Below are positions 25,163 to 35,370 of a stretch of 64,000 nt of DNA, one piece after another. The position numbers and the translations under genes are program-made. The DNA lies in the NCBI GenBank assembly GCA_019634635.1, contig JAHCBB010000015.1, forward strand, positions 1-64,000, in the 5' to 3' direction. Below the pieces are notes generated by a model. That model had not been told where the DNA came from. It worked only from the letters and a program-made list of their open reading frames with translations, and searched no databases. Positions within the stretch are counted from its first letter, which is position 1; each line of letters begins with the position of its first letter. Source of the stretch: Verrucomicrobiia bacterium. Its GTDB lineage: Bacteria; Verrucomicrobiota; Verrucomicrobiia; Limisphaerales; UBA9464.

Positions 25163-26434
25163 TCACAACTCATCCACTGCGTAGCCCGCGCCGGCCACCT
25201 CGTGGTGGGTGACGGCCTCCTTGAGGCGCGGATGCTTCTGGGGCCACTTCGGATACCTCTGGAAGTCCCTCCAGAAGACCCAGGCCAGCAACGCCACGAG
25301 CCCGAACCAGCAGAGCGGGTCAAAAAGCGTCACGTGGAGCCCCTTGGGATACAGCACCGGCATGATGTTGAAGGTCATGTCCACGTAATGCATCAGCCAG
25401 GCCCACACGATCATCGGCGCCATGACCGTCACGCTCATCTTGGTGTCAATGCGCAGGAGGATCAGGAAGGGGATGAAGAAGTGTCCAAATAGGATCAGCA
25501 GGCCCACCTGCCACCAGCTCCCCTGCTCGCGGTCCACGTACCAGAAGGTCTCCTCGGGGATCGCGGCGTTCCAGATCAGGAAATACTGCGAGAAGGCGAT
25601 GTAGGCGTAAAAGACGGTGAACGCGAAGAACCAGACGGCCAGGTCATGAATCTGGCGCGGGAAGATCACCGGCTTCAGCTCGCGGGTTCCCAGCCAGCGC
25701 GCCAGGCCGTAAAGGGTGGCCAGGGTGACCCAGAGGCTGCCGGCAAAGTAGTAGACCCCGTAGATCGTCGAGAAGAACTGCCATTGCAGCGACATCATCA
25801 GGAGGATGACCCCGAGGGTGAGGGACAGGGCGTAGGCGAAGATCCCCCAGCCCGCCAGAAAGCGCGCCTTGCGGGTCCAAACCACCGCGCCGTCCTTGTC
25901 CTGGGCCAGCGAATAGCGGCGGAAGGTGGTGGCCATCCAGGTCCAGAGCGCGAAGAGCAGGATCACCACCACGTTGAAGGTCACCCGGTTGAACAGGATT
26001 TCCTTCACATGCAAGGAGTGGTCCGTGGCCGGGTCCACGTGCAGCCAGCGCCAGATCTCCCCCTGGAGCAGCAGCAGCGGAATCAGCGCGAGGGCGAGGG
26101 GCCTGGTGAGGCAGGCCAGATGCTCGGCGAGGCGCAGCACGGAGACGCTCCACCCGGCATCGAACAGGTGGTGGATCATCACGAAGACCAGTCCGGCCAT
26201 CGCCAGGCTCAGGCAGAACATGAAGGCCGTCAGATAGCTGTAGGCAAACTGCTCGAGGATCGTGGGGGCGGGTCGTGCGTGGTCCGCGGCCCCGTGACCG
26301 TGCGCCGCGGCCGCAGCCGCCGGGGAGGCGGCCGCCATCGTGGCGGCCTCCATGGGGCGGGCGGTTGCCAGCAGCAACGCCCCGGCCAGCGCGAACAGCG
26401 CGAGCGGGCGGCGGAGGATTCGAAAGACGTTCAT
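25163..26434 (-). CDS. actF: Alternative complex III subunit ActF (quinol:cytochrome c oxidoreductase membrane subunit)
   Basis: The product is 423 residues with about ten membrane helices and an alanine and histidine rich N-terminus after a possible signal. Family features are HHLFDAGWSVSVLRLAEHLA, HSLHVKEILFNRVTFN, SLQWQFFSTIYGVYYFAGSL and AFTVFYAYIAFSQYFLIWNA. These match ActF, which together with ActC forms the membrane part of alternative complex III and is proposed to conduct protons. It follows actE after seven bases. Confidence 0.9.
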   Translation of the reverse strand: MNVFRILRRPLALFALAGALLLATARPMEAATMAAASPAAAAAAHGHGAADHARPAPTILEQFAYSYLTAFMFCLSLAMAGLVFVMIHHLFDAGWSVSVLRLAEHLACLTRPLALALIPLLLLQGEIWRWLHVDPATDHSLHVKEILFNRVTFNVVVILLFALWTWMATTFRRYSLAQDKDGAVVWTRKARFLAGWGIFAYALSLTLGVILLMMSLQWQFFSTIYGVYYFAGSLWVTLATLYGLARWLGTRELKPVIFPRQIHDLAVWFFAFTVFYAYIAFSQYFLIWNAAIPEETFWYVDREQGSWWQVGLLILFGHFFIPFLILLRIDTKMSVTVMAPMIVWAWLMHYVDMTFNIMPVLYPKGLHVTLFDPLCWFGLVALLAWVFWRDFQRYPKWPQKHPRLKEAVTHHEVAGAGYAVDEL

Positions 26435-26441
26435 GGCGGCG

Positions 26442-27122
26442 TCAGGGCTTCAGGGATTGCAGGACCGGCGGTGGCACATCGGATTCCAGGCCCAGACGGC
26501 TGAGCTGGAGGGCGCGCAGATAGGCGACGATCGCCCAGCGATCCTCGGCGGCCACCTGCGCGGCGTAACCCATCATGGTGTTCTTCCCCGCGGTGATCGT
26601 GTGATAGATCTCGCCGTCGTTCATGCGGATGATCCGCGCATCCTGAAGACTCGCGACGGTGGTCATGCCCAATTTCCTGGTGATGCCGTTGCCGTCCGCC
26701 TGGGCGCCATGGCAGGGCTGGCAGTAGATCGTGTACCGCTGTTCCCCCCGCTTCAGGAACTCGAGCGTGACCGGCAGCGGATTGACCTCCACAAACCCGT
26801 CGGCGTCGCGACCCGTGTTCAGCGGATCCAGCGCCCACGTGGTGTTGTCGCGGAAGCCGTGCCGCTGGGCGACGGTGCCGGCGACCTGGGGCCGGGAGCT
26901 CATGTTGTTGGCCCAGGCGTAGAAGCCGGCCTTGGTTTGCGGACGCAGCTTGAACTGCCGGTCCATGTCCGGAAACACCTCGATGGGCGGGCGTCGGGAC
27001 TTCCCGCCGCGGAGCCCGGCGATGGCGACCACCGCGACGACCGCGAGGGCGACCACCCCGAGCACCAGCTTGAAGCGCGGCCCAAACAGCGACAGAACGT
27101 ACAGGAAGATCTTTTCAAACAT
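26442..27122 (-). CDS. actE: Alternative complex III subunit ActE (monohaem cytochrome c)
   Basis: The product is 226 residues. It has an N-terminal membrane anchor (about 18-38, FKLVLGVVALAVVAVVAIAG). The signature MDRQFKLRPQTKAGFYAWAN is followed by RDADGFVEVNPLPVTLEFLK. The haem site is YCQPCHGAQADGNGI, with a distal methionine in KNTMMGYAAQVAAEDRWAIV. ActE collects electrons from the other subunits and hands them to the oxidase or a soluble cytochrome. It is three bases after actD. Confidence 0.93.
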   Translation of the reverse strand: MFEKIFLYVLSLFGPRFKLVLGVVALAVVAVVAIAGLRGGKSRRPPIEVFPDMDRQFKLRPQTKAGFYAWANNMSSRPQVAGTVAQRHGFRDNTTWALDPLNTGRDADGFVEVNPLPVTLEFLKRGEQRYTIYCQPCHGAQADGNGITRKLGMTTVASLQDARIIRMNDGEIYHTITAGKNTMMGYAAQVAAEDRWAIVAYLRALQLSRLGLESDVPPPVLQSLKP

Positions 27123-27125
27123 GGG

Positions 27126-27704
27126 TCACTCCTCCTCCACGACCTCCACCGCCGAGGCTCCCGCGTGCTCCAGCAGCTCGCGGGTTTGTTCCGGGGAATA
27201 CCGGGGGTCCGCCGATTCGATGAACACAAAATACTTGTCGTCCGACGCCTTCTTGAAGCGCTCCACGCGCAACAACGGGTTGTACAGCCGGGGCAGCCCG
27301 TTCAACAGCAGCATGCCGCCCAGGGTGCCAAACGCACTGAGCAGGATCGTCAGCTCATAGCTCACCGGAAAGGCGAACAGGGGGGTGAACAGCGGCTTGC
27401 CGCCGACCACCAGGGGATAGTCCGCCTTGTTCATGAACCAGATCATCCACATGCCGAAGAAGAACCCGGTGATGCCGCCGCAGAAGGTGAAATAGCCCAC
27501 CTTCGACTTCCGCAGCCCCATGGCGTCATCCATGCCGTGGATCGGGAACGGGGTGAAGACATCCCACTTCCGGTAGCCGGCGTCGCGCACAGCCACCGCG
27601 GCATGCAGGATGTCGGCAGCCGTCTCGAACTGCGCCAGCAGGCCGATGGGACGGGGAACGGGGGCGCTCATCGCGTGAGGGGGATGCAGGGTTCCAGGGG
27701 ACAT
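27126..27704 (-). CDS. actD: Alternative complex III subunit ActD (DUF3341)
   Basis: The product is 192 residues. It has a cytoplasmic N-terminus with GLLAQFETAADILHAAVAVR and DAGYRKWDVFTPFPIHGMDD. A pair of transmembrane helices follows (about 70-95 and 115-140), then PLLRVERFKKASDDKYFVFI near the end. This is the DUF3341 layout that defines ActD, which holds the peripheral and membrane parts together. The ATG at 27704 follows the actC stop with no gap; an internal ATG at 27671 would also give a normal N-terminus. Confidence 0.93.
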   Translation of the reverse strand: MSPGTLHPPHAMSAPVPRPIGLLAQFETAADILHAAVAVRDAGYRKWDVFTPFPIHGMDDAMGLRKSKVGYFTFCGGITGFFFGMWMIWFMNKADYPLVVGGKPLFTPLFAFPVSYELTILLSAFGTLGGMLLLNGLPRLYNPLLRVERFKKASDDKYFVFIESADPRYSPEQTRELLEHAGASAVEVVEEE

Positions 27705-29189
27705 TCAGTGGTGCTCCTTGGCGCCGCCCAGCGGATGGTGGGGATCCGCGTACGGGGTCACCGCCTTCACCTCGCTGATCGCGATGGCGGGCAGAAACCG
27801 GATGAACAACAGGAAGAGGGTCAGGAACAGTCCGAAACTGCCCGCAAAGGTCAGGACATCCACCCAGGTGGGCGTGAAGTACCCCCAGCTCGACGGCAGG
27901 TAATCGCGGTGCAACGACGTGACGATGATCACGAAGCGCTCGAACCACATGCCAATGTTGACCACGATCGAGACGCACCAGACGAACCACATGGTGGTCC
28001 GGAGCTTCTTGAACCAGAAGAGATGCGGGCTGATCACGTTGCAGGTGATCATGCTCCAGTAGGCCCACCAGTACGGTCCGAACGCCCGGTTCTTGAACGC
28101 ATACAGCTCGTAGGGGTTCCCGCCGTACCAGGCGATGAAGAACTCCATGCCGTACGCGTACCCGACCATGGAACCGGTTGCGAGGATCACCTTGCACATC
28201 AGCTCGACATGCCGCGTGGTGATGATGTCCTCGAGATGGAACAGGGACCGCAGGGGGATCATCAGGGTGAGCACCATGCCGAATCCCGAGAAAATGGCGC
28301 CGGCAACAAAGTACGGCGGAAAGATGGTCGTATGCCAGCCGGGCACCTGCGAGACCGCGAAGTCGAAGGACACGATCGAGTGCACGGACAGCACCAGCGG
28401 CGTGCTCAGGCCGGCAAGGATGAGGTAGGCCTTCTCATAATTGCTCCAACCGCGGTTCGAATTGGTCCAGCCCAGGGCGAACAGCCCGTAAAGCGCCCCG
28501 CGGATCGCCGTCTTGGCCCGGTCGCGCAGGGTCGCCAGGTCGGGGATGAGGCCCACATACCAGAACAGCAGGGACACGGTGCCATAGGTCGAGACGGCAA
28601 AGACGTCCCACAGCAGCGGGGAACGGAACTGCGGCCAGATGTAATTGGCATTGGGGAACGGAATGAGGTAGCCGGGCATGAGCGCGAACCAGACGCGTCC
28701 CGTATGCACCACCGGAAAGATGCCGGCGCACGCCACGGCAAAGAGGGTCATCGCCTCCGCGGCGCGGTTGATCGAGGTCCGCCACTTCTGACGCAGGAGG
28801 AACAACACCGCCGAGATCAAGGTCCCGGCGTGGCCGATGCCGATCCAGAAGACGAAGTTCGTGATGTCCCAGGCCCAGTCGGCCGGCTGGTTGAGCCCCC
28901 ACACGCCGACGCCGGTCGCGATGAGGTAGGCGACCATGGCGAACATGGTGGACATGCCGCCGAAGCTCAGAATGAAGGCCGGCCACCACCACTTGGGCAT
29001 CGGCCGCTCGCAGATGCCGGCAATGGCATCGGTGATCCAGGCCGGGGAGCGTCCGTTGAGCACCAGCGGCTCGCGCTCCAGCTCGCGCGGGGGATCGGCG
29101 ACCACCAGCTTGGGCGGTGCGGCTTGCGGACCCGCCTTGCCCCGTTGGGCGGGGGCGGCTCCGTCGGCGGTGATGGCGGCGCTCGACAT
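27705..29189 (-). CDS. actC: Alternative complex III subunit ActC (NrfD/PsrC-like quinone-binding membrane protein)
   Basis: The product is 494 residues with about ten membrane helices. Features include [60 protein letters not shown] and [20 protein letters not shown]. This is the PsrC/NrfD family as found in ActC, where menaquinol or ubiquinol is oxidised next to the iron-sulfur chain of ActB. It begins with the A of the actB stop codon (TGATG), so both genes are coupled. Confidence 0.95.
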   Translation of the reverse strand: MSSAAITADGAAPAQRGKAGPQAAPPKLVVADPPRELEREPLVLNGRSPAWITDAIAGICERPMPKWWWPAFILSFGGMSTMFAMVAYLIATGVGVWGLNQPADWAWDITNFVFWIGIGHAGTLISAVLFLLRQKWRTSINRAAEAMTLFAVACAGIFPVVHTGRVWFALMPGYLIPFPNANYIWPQFRSPLLWDVFAVSTYGTVSLLFWYVGLIPDLATLRDRAKTAIRGALYGLFALGWTNSNRGWSNYEKAYLILAGLSTPLVLSVHSIVSFDFAVSQVPGWHTTIFPPYFVAGAIFSGFGMVLTLMIPLRSLFHLEDIITTRHVELMCKVILATGSMVGYAYGMEFFIAWYGGNPYELYAFKNRAFGPYWWAYWSMITCNVISPHLFWFKKLRTTMWFVWCVSIVVNIGMWFERFVIIVTSLHRDYLPSSWGYFTPTWVDVLTFAGSFGLFLTLFLLFIRFLPAIAISEVKAVTPYADPHHPLGGAKEHH

Positions 29190-32100
29190 CAGGCCTGCCC
29201 TCCATTCGTGGCCGCGGCGGCTCCCTGCCCGTGACCGGCGTGGCCGTGGGGTTCAAAGGGATTCTGACCGCGGATCCGCTCGTAGTCGCGTAGCGAGTCG
29301 GGCTCCGTGTAGGTGTCTGGCATCGCCGGATTCGGGTTTCGAAGCCGCGCCAGGTAGGTGACGCGCGGCCGGTTGTCGAGAAAGCCCAGGACGGTGTAGT
29401 TGCGCGGATCCTTGATCGTCCCGTTCACCCGGGCCTCGGGATCCAGCGTGTTCCCGAAGACGATGGCATCCGCCGGACAGGCCTCCTGGCAGGCCGTGCG
29501 CACCATGTCCCCGGGCACCCGCACGTTGCCGCTGTCCTTCGCCTGGTTCTTCACCGCGATCTTGGCCTGCTCGATCCGCTGCACGCAGAACGTGCACTTC
29601 TCCATGACGCCCCGCATGCGCACGCTGACGTCCGGGTTCTTGACGAGCTTGACGACCTCCCAGCCGGTATCCTTGTAGAGGTTGGGACCAAACGGTCCGT
29701 GGTACAGCGGGGATTCGACGTTGAAGAACAGGGTGCCCGTCTCCTGCGCGTAGCTGATCTCCCGCTTGTTGAAATCGAAGAAGTTGAACCGCCGGACCTT
29801 GTACGGGCAGTTGTTGCTGCAGTAGCGCGTGCCGATGCAGCGGTTGTAGGCCATCACGTTGAGGCCCTCGCTGTTGTGGACCGTCGCGTTCACGGGACAC
29901 ACGCTCTCACAGGGTGCGTTCTCGCAGTGCTGGCAGAGCATCGGCTGGACGACCATCTGCGGATCCTCGGCCGGGGTCTCCTTTCGCGTGGGGACATCCG
30001 GGTCGTAGCTGTAGTACCGGTCAATCCGCATCCACTGCATCTCGCGTCCGCGCGCCACCTGGTCCTTGCCGACGATGGGGATGTTGTTCTCCGCCTGGCA
30101 GGCGATCACACAGGCCGAGCAGCCGGTGCAGGAACCGAGGTCCACGGTCATCGCCCACTGGTTGAGATCCGATTTGGTCCAGGGCTGGGCCTTGTACGGG
30201 CTGGTATAGATGTTCTTGATGGACCCGTCGGGATAGCGCGGCACGTGATCGAGGTGCGCATCGAGGTCCATGCCCTGGGCGAACTCCGGCAGCTTGCGAA
30301 ACGCCTCCAGGTTCGCCTCGCGCACCACCGGACGCCCCTCCATGAGGCCATGCTCCTGGGTGACGGCCACCATGTGGCGGCGCATCACCCTCTCGATCCG
30401 CGCGCCGCGGACCAGATGGCGTGAGCCCTCACGATACAGCGGGTAGGCATTGAATCCACTGCCCTTGCCGACGCGGCCAACGCGGGTGCGCCCGTAGCCC
30501 AAGGCGCAGCCAATGACCCCTTCGGCCAGGCCGGGCTGGATCCACGCCGGACCCTCAATGCTCGTGTCGCCCACGGTCACCCGGACCACAAACTGCCGGT
30601 ACTGCCCGTCCTTGGCCCTCGCGCTGGACTCGATCCCCAGTTCCCGTGCGGTCTTGGGGGAAATCAGCACCACATTCTCCCAAGTGACCTTGGTCACCGG
30701 GTCCGGAAGCTCCTGGAGCCACCCGTTGTTGGTGTTGCGCCCGTCATCCACCCGCGCGTCGCGGAACAGCACCAGTTCCAATCCCTCGCCGGATGCCGGG
30801 ACCAACTCTCCAAGGGCCGCCAGAACCCGGGTCGCGTCCAACGCAAGGCGGGCCGGCTTGCCGGCGCTGTCCGCCAGGAATCCGTCGTGCAGAAACTGGT
30901 TCCAGGCATTCTCGTCGTCCGAGGCCAGTCCCTTGAATGTTTCCCGCACCAGTTCGTAGGGGGAGGTGACCGGATGCCCCAGGAGGCGGGCCAGAACCTC
31001 CAGGTCCGACAAGCCACCAAACAGCGGCTGGATGAGCGGCTGGACGGGCAGCACGGTGCCCTCGGTGCCGCGCGCATCTCCCCACGCCTCAAGGAAGTGG
31101 GTCGCCGCCAGGTTCCACGTGGCGACCACCGAAGTCTCATCCTCGTAATACCCGAGGCGCACCACGGTCTTCGCCTTCCTGGCCGCCTCGGCAAACTTCA
31201 AATCGGCCGGCGCATTATATGCGGGATTGCCGCCCAGGATGACGAGGGTGTCCACCTGGCCCGCATTCAGCGCGTTCACCAGTTCCTTGAGAGTGGTCGT
31301 GTCCGCGGGCGTCTCGGCCAACCGGACGTCCACCGTCTTCCCATAGGCGCCAAGGGCTTCGTTGAGCGCCGCCGCAATCAGGTGGACCGCCAGCGGCTGC
31401 CCGTGGCCCGCCACCACCACGGCCTCACCCCGGTGGGCTGCCAGGTCCTTGGCACATTCCGCAGCCCAGCCAGCCGGGGCCGGTGACCCTTGGGCCATCT
31501 CACGCAGCGCCGCACCGAGCGTGCCGCCGGTGACCAGTTGAGCCGCAACCTGCGCCGCCACCTGGACCACCTCGCTGGGCTTCACCCGGAGCCGGTGATC
31601 CGCCTGGCCCCCGGTGATCGTCATCAACGACTCCACCACGTAGAGCCGGTTCATGCCGTCGCCCGGCTGGCGCCCCCGGGAGAAGCCGCGCATCATCCCG
31701 GTTGCATCCAGTTCCGCACCAAAAAGATCGGCATCGAGCGAAAGGATCCGCTTGGCCAGATCGAGCCGGTAACGGGGCTGGACCTCCGCGCCAAAGGCCG
31801 TCGAGGCCGCCGTCCGGTGCACCTGGAAATCCACCGGCTCATAATTCACCCAGTTCGATTTCGCGAACCCGGCCGCAAGCGCCTCCTGCAGGCGGGCCCG
31901 CGTCGGCGAACTGCTGCGATCCGAAAGCATCCACAGGCCGTCGCCACCGTTGCCGGAGAATTTCTGGGACAGCCCGGTCAGCATGTCCGCCACGCGGGCG
32001 GCATCCACGACGTTGCCCTCGAACGTGTGACGGATCGCGCGGTCCGGATCGTACAGATTGAGGATCGCCGCCTGGGTCTGCGCGTCGGTGCCCGCGCTTC

Positions 32101-32494
32101 CCGGAGCCAGGGCGTTCGGCTCGAGTTTGGTGGGGCGTCCATCGGTCCACTTCGCCAGCACGGGTGTGGCGGCACCGCGGCTGGGTGCGGCGGTCGCAAA
32201 ATACTTCCACCCGCCATGCAGGTAGTTCTCGGGCTGGCGTCCGAAGGGCAGGAATTCCTCCTCGGGACGCCGGCATCCGGTCGCCATGCCGCCGAGTCCC
32301 GCCAGCAGAAAGCTGGCCGACATCAGCTTCATCCATTCCCGGCGGGTCTCACCGTCCGGGGCCACGCTGGCACCCTCCGGGAACTCGCGCTCGATCCATT
32401 CACGGACCTGGGGCTGGTCTTCCAGCTGTTCCAGCGAGCGCCAATATCGCCGGCCCGTTTCCGGTTCCGGGCAGGTGGGGGGGATCGTCTTCAT
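29189..32494 (-). CDS. actB: Alternative complex III subunit ActB (molybdopterin-like plus iron-sulfur fusion)
   Basis: The product is 1101 residues from the ATG at 32494. A twin-arginine-like motif ([20 protein letters not shown]) suggests Tat export. Residues about 120-720 form a molybdopterin-oxidoreductase-like domain that in this family has lost the cofactor. The C-terminal part is a ferredoxin-like domain with clusters [50 protein letters not shown] and [12 protein letters not shown], and later CQEACP. The fusion of both parts is normal for ActB. It passes electrons from quinol to the haem subunits. Confidence 0.95.
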   Translation of the reverse strand: MKTIPPTCPEPETGRRYWRSLEQLEDQPQVREWIEREFPEGASVAPDGETRREWMKLMSASFLLAGLGGMATGCRRPEEEFLPFGRQPENYLHGGWKYFATAAPSRGAATPVLAKWTDGRPTKLEPNALAPGSAGTDAQTQAAILNLYDPDRAIRHTFEGNVVDAARVADMLTGLSQKFSGNGGDGLWMLSDRSSSPTRARLQEALAAGFAKSNWVNYEPVDFQVHRTAASTAFGAEVQPRYRLDLAKRILSLDADLFGAELDATGMMRGFSRGRQPGDGMNRLYVVESLMTITGGQADHRLRVKPSEVVQVAAQVAAQLVTGGTLGAALREMAQGSPAPAGWAAECAKDLAAHRGEAVVVAGHGQPLAVHLIAAALNEALGAYGKTVDVRLAETPADTTTLKELVNALNAGQVDTLVILGGNPAYNAPADLKFAEAARKAKTVVRLGYYEDETSVVATWNLAATHFLEAWGDARGTEGTVLPVQPLIQPLFGGLSDLEVLARLLGHPVTSPYELVRETFKGLASDDENAWNQFLHDGFLADSAGKPARLALDATRVLAALGELVPASGEGLELVLFRDARVDDGRNTNNGWLQELPDPVTKVTWENVVLISPKTARELGIESSARAKDGQYRQFVVRVTVGDTSIEGPAWIQPGLAEGVIGCALGYGRTRVGRVGKGSGFNAYPLYREGSRHLVRGARIERVMRRHMVAVTQEHGLMEGRPVVREANLEAFRKLPEFAQGMDLDAHLDHVPRYPDGSIKNIYTSPYKAQPWTKSDLNQWAMTVDLGSCTGCSACVIACQAENNIPIVGKDQVARGREMQWMRIDRYYSYDPDVPTRKETPAEDPQMVVQPMLCQHCENAPCESVCPVNATVHNSEGLNVMAYNRCIGTRYCSNNCPYKVRRFNFFDFNKREISYAQETGTLFFNVESPLYHGPFGPNLYKDTGWEVVKLVKNPDVSVRMRGVMEKCTFCVQRIEQAKIAVKNQAKDSGNVRVPGDMVRTACQEACPADAIVFGNTLDPEARVNGTIKDPRNYTVLGFLDNRPRVTYLARLRNPNPAMPDTYTEPDSLRDYERIRGQNPFEPHGHAGHGQGAAAATNGGQA

Positions 32495-33129
32495 CAGCGG
32501 TGGCAGACGGAACAACTTTCTCCGGGTTGGACCTTCCAGTCGTGAACGAGCTGCTTGCCGTTCACCTGGCCCTTCCAGTCCAGCTGGGTGACCAGGTCCA
32601 CGGGACGGATGTAGTCCTCAGGCTTCCGATGGCAGTCGAGGCAAAAACCCATCGAAAGCGCCTTGGCGTGATAGACCTCCTCCATTTCGTTGACCTGCCC
32701 GTGACAGTGAACGCAACTGATGCCGCGGTTCACGTGGACCGAATGGTTGAAATAAACGTAGTCCGGGACCTTGTGGACCTGGACCCAGGGGATCGGCTGG
32801 CCAGACTGGTAGGAGTCGCGGACCAACTGCAACCGGGGATCCTCCCTCAGGATCAGGCTGTGGCAGTTCATGCAGGTGCTGGCGGCCGGAATGTTGGAAA
32901 ACCAGGACTGGTCCACGCCGTTGTGGCAGTACCGGCAGTCCATGCCGAGCTGGCCGACATGCACCTTGTGGGAAAAGGGCACGGGCTGGATGGGCTCGTA
33001 GCCCACGCGCGTGTACTTCGGGGTGAAATAGTAGGTCACCCCGCCCAGCGCGAGGGTGGCCACCAGGCCGCCGGCAATCAGCAGCTTGGGGCCCAACTGG
33101 TTGGCCCACCTTGGAAATGAAAAGCCCAT
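32494..33129 (-). CDS. actA: Alternative complex III subunit ActA (pentahaem cytochrome c)
   Basis: The product is 211 residues with one N-terminal membrane helix (about 13-35, PKLLIAGGLVATLALGGVTY). There are five CxxCH haem sites: CRYCH (65-69), CMNCH (86-90), CVHCH (139-143), CLDCH (163-167) and CSVCH (206-210). Five haems and the NrfH/cytochrome c7-like spacing are typical of ActA. It is the first gene of the eleven-gene operon and shares one base (TGATG) with actB. Confidence 0.95.
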   Translation of the reverse strand: MGFSFPRWANQLGPKLLIAGGLVATLALGGVTYYFTPKYTRVGYEPIQPVPFSHKVHVGQLGMDCRYCHNGVDQSWFSNIPAASTCMNCHSLILREDPRLQLVRDSYQSGQPIPWVQVHKVPDYVYFNHSVHVNRGISCVHCHGQVNEMEEVYHAKALSMGFCLDCHRKPEDYIRPVDLVTQLDWKGQVNGKQLVHDWKVQPGESCSVCHR

Positions 33130-33541
33130 CGGTCAGCGTCGTTGCCGGACCGGGGTCCGGCGTCTTCTCTACTTCAGCACCCGCATTCGAAAGGTTCCCC
33201 GGCTCTCCGGGGGAACCCGCCCCGCCCGGCCCCAAAACCCTGAACCCTCAGGGAACTCGAAGTCCGGAAAGGCCGCGTTTCAGAGGGATTCGGCGGAAAT
33301 CCCACCGAGGGAGCCCTCCGAATCGCACATCCAGCGTCGCACTCGTGAAAAAAATCACAAGCGTGCCCTCCAGGGCAAGCGTTCATTATTCGATCGCAAT
33401 CCAAAGACAGTCCGCAGGCCCCACCGGACGGGGGTGCTCCACGAATCATCGGAGTCCCGATCGGCCCGTCGCGAAAGGTGAATCCCCCACCGATTTCCGG
33501 CTGCCAGTCGCGTCGAGGCCGGCTACGATGGCCGCTTGGCA
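33130..33541. other. 412-base divergent control region between actA and fabD
   Basis: This gap must contain the promoters of the respiratory operon (minus) and fabD (plus). Visible elements are the CRP/FNR-like palindrome at 33344-33359 and a neighbouring imperfect dyad (CGTGCCCT-CC-AGGGCAAG, 33362-33379). A TACGAT lies 12 bases before the TTG that precedes the fabD ATG. No convincing -35/-10 pair for actA was found. Confidence 0.5.
33344..33359. promoter_or_regulatory. CRP/FNR-family-like binding site upstream of the act-cco operon
   Basis: CGTGA-AAAAAA-TCACA differs from the classical CRP consensus TGTGA-N6-TCACA at one base, and the six-base spacer is exact. It lies about 215 bases upstream of actA and about 180 bases upstream of fabD. 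CRP/FNR-type regulators commonly set cbb3 oxidase expression, so control by oxygen or redox state is plausible. No regulator gene of this family is in the window. Confidence 0.45.
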
Positions 33542-34468
33542 ATGAAGACCGCACTGCTGTTTGCCGGCCAGGGCGCCCAGAAGGTGGGCATGGGACGTGA
33601 CCTCCACGATGCCTTTCCCACGGCGCGGACCTTGTTCGCCCAAGCCGGGGAACTCCTTGGCCCTGACCTGGTCTCGGTGTGCTTCAACGGCCCGGAAGCG
33701 GACCTGACCCTCACGGCCAATGCGCAACCGGGCATCTATCTGGTGAGCTGGATCGCCTGGCGGCTGCTGCAGGAGCAGGCACCCACCCTGCGCGCGGAGG
33801 CCACCGCCGGGCTCTCCCTCGGCGAATTCACCGCCCTCGCCGCAGCCGGGGCCCTGTCATTCGAGGACGGCCTGCGCGTCGTCCGTGCCCGCGGCCAGTT
33901 CATGCACGACGCCTGCCAGGCGACCCGCGGAGGCATGGCCGCGGTGATCGGACTCGACGCAGCGGCAACGCGCGAGGTCTGCGAGGCCGCCGGAGTGACC
34001 CTCGCCAATCTGAACTGTCCCGGCCAGATCGTGATCTCAGGCGAGCTCGAACGGATTCCCGCCGCCGTTGAGGCCGCCCGCGCCCGTGGCGCTCGCAAGG
34101 CGATCCCGCTGAATGTCGCGGGCGCCTACCACTCCCCGCTCATGGCGTCCGCCCGTCCGCGCCTCGCCGAAGCCCTTGCGGCCATCGCCGTGCATCCCCC
34201 GCGCATTCCGGTGATCGCCAACACCACCGCCCGCCCCCATGAATCCCCCTCTGCCATCGTGGACGCCCTCGTGGACCAGGTCACCAGCCCCGTCCGGTGG
34301 GAGGAGGGCATGCGCCACCTCGTGGACGCCGGCTTCACCCGCTTCATCGAACTCGGCCCTGGCTCGGCGTTGAGCGGGTTCATGAAGCGCATCGCCCCAT
34401 CCGTTCAACTGCTCCAGGTGAGCGACGTCACCACCCTGGAGGCCACCGCGAAAGCCCTCGCGGCGTGA
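33542..34468 (+). CDS. fabD: Malonyl-CoA:ACP transacylase FabD
   Basis: The product is 308 residues from the ATG at 33542; the TTG at 33536 in frame is an alternative. Motifs are LLFAGQGAQKVGMGRDL near the N-terminus, the nucleophile elbow GLSLGEFTALAAAG (serine about residue 92), RGQFMHDA with the substrate arginine, and the catalytic histidine in VAGAYHSPLM. The C-terminal FIELGPGSALSGF is also standard. It loads malonyl groups on acyl carrier protein for fatty acid synthesis. fabG follows after 158 bases. Confidence 0.96.
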   Translation: MKTALLFAGQGAQKVGMGRDLHDAFPTARTLFAQAGELLGPDLVSVCFNGPEADLTLTANAQPGIYLVSWIAWRLLQEQAPTLRAEATAGLSLGEFTALAAAGALSFEDGLRVVRARGQFMHDACQATRGGMAAVIGLDAAATREVCEAAGVTLANLNCPGQIVISGELERIPAAVEAARARGARKAIPLNVAGAYHSPLMASARPRLAEALAAIAVHPPRIPVIANTTARPHESPSAIVDALVDQVTSPVRWEEGMRHLVDAGFTRFIELGPGSALSGFMKRIAPSVQLLQVSDVTTLEATAKALAA

Positions 34469-34626
34469 ACGCCGTGCCGGAAGCCGGGTGTGGCATTCCC
34501 GAGCGTGGACACACCGCCCAATGCCCATGCGCCCGACGATTTCCCGTACCCCTGCCCGGGGGGCAGCGGGCCGGGGCAATCCGCGGTTGACGGCACCGCG
34601 CCTTCCGCCGGAGCGTCCTCGACATC

Positions 34627-35370
34627 ATGAGCGAGCTTTCCCAGCAGGTGGCCGTCGTCACCGGGGCCGGACGCGGCATCGGACGCGCCATCGCCCTGCG
34701 TCTGGCCCGCGCCGGCGCCGACGTCATCTGCCTGTCGCGCACTGCCGCCAATGCCGAGGCCGTGGCCGACGCGGTGCGCGGCCTGGGACGACGCGCCTGG
34801 GCACAGGCTGTGGATGTCGCGGATCCCGCGGCGGTCACCGCATCCGCGGAGACCATTCTCGCGGAGGCGGGCCGGGTGGACATCCTCGTCAACAATGCCG
34901 GGGTCACGCGTGACGGCCTGTTGATGCGGATGAGCGAGGCGGACTGGGACACCGTGCTGAACACGAATCTGCGGGGTGCCTTCCTCGTTACGAAGGCCTT
35001 CACCCGGACCTTCCTCAAGCAACGGTCCGGTCGGATCATCAACATCTCCAGCGTCATCGGCCTGATCGGAAATGCCGGTCAATGCAACTACGCGGCGAGC
35101 AAGGCCGGGCTGATCGGGTTCACGAAATCCGTGGCGAAGGAGCTGGGCTCCCGGGGCGTGACCTGCAATGCCATCGCCCCGGGATTCATCGAGACCGACA
35201 TGACCGCCGTCCTGGACGAGTCGTTGCGGACGACCCTGCTCAAGCAAATTCCCCTGGGAACCCTCGGAAAGCCCGAGGACATCGCCGAGGCGGCCCTTTA
35301 CCTTGCCGGTCCCGGCGGCCGCTACGTGACAGGCCAGGTGCTCACGGTGGACGGCGGCATGGTGATGTGA
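34627..35370 (+). CDS. fabG: 3-oxoacyl-ACP reductase FabG
   Basis: The product is 247 residues, a classical short-chain dehydrogenase. The cofactor motif is VVTGAGRGIGRAIALRLARA (glycines 13, 17 and 19). NNAGVTRDGLLMRMSEADWD is typical of FabG itself. The active site is S141/S142, Y155 and K159 in NYAASKAG. The C-terminus ends VTGQVLTVDGGMVM. It reduces 3-oxoacyl-ACP with NADPH in fatty acid elongation. The order fabD then fabG fits a fab cluster, but acpP and fabF do not follow here. Confidence 0.95.
   Translation: MSELSQQVAVVTGAGRGIGRAIALRLARAGADVICLSRTAANAEAVADAVRGLGRRAWAQAVDVADPAAVTASAETILAEAGRVDILVNNAGVTRDGLLMRMSEADWDTVLNTNLRGAFLVTKAFTRTFLKQRSGRIINISSVIGLIGNAGQCNYAASKAGLIGFTKSVAKELGSRGVTCNAIAPGFIETDMTAVLDESLRTTLLKQIPLGTLGKPEDIAEAALYLAGPGGRYVTGQVLTVDGGMVM

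Noticed and set aside
28440..28470. GGTTCGAAT resembling a tRNA T-loop
   Set aside because: It lies inside actC, and no acceptor stem or anticodon arm can be formed around it.
26340..29234. A 964-codon open frame on the plus strand across the act operon
   Set aside because: It is antisense to actC, actD, actE and part of actF, which have unmistakable family motifs. Long antisense frames are expected in DNA with very high GC at third positions.
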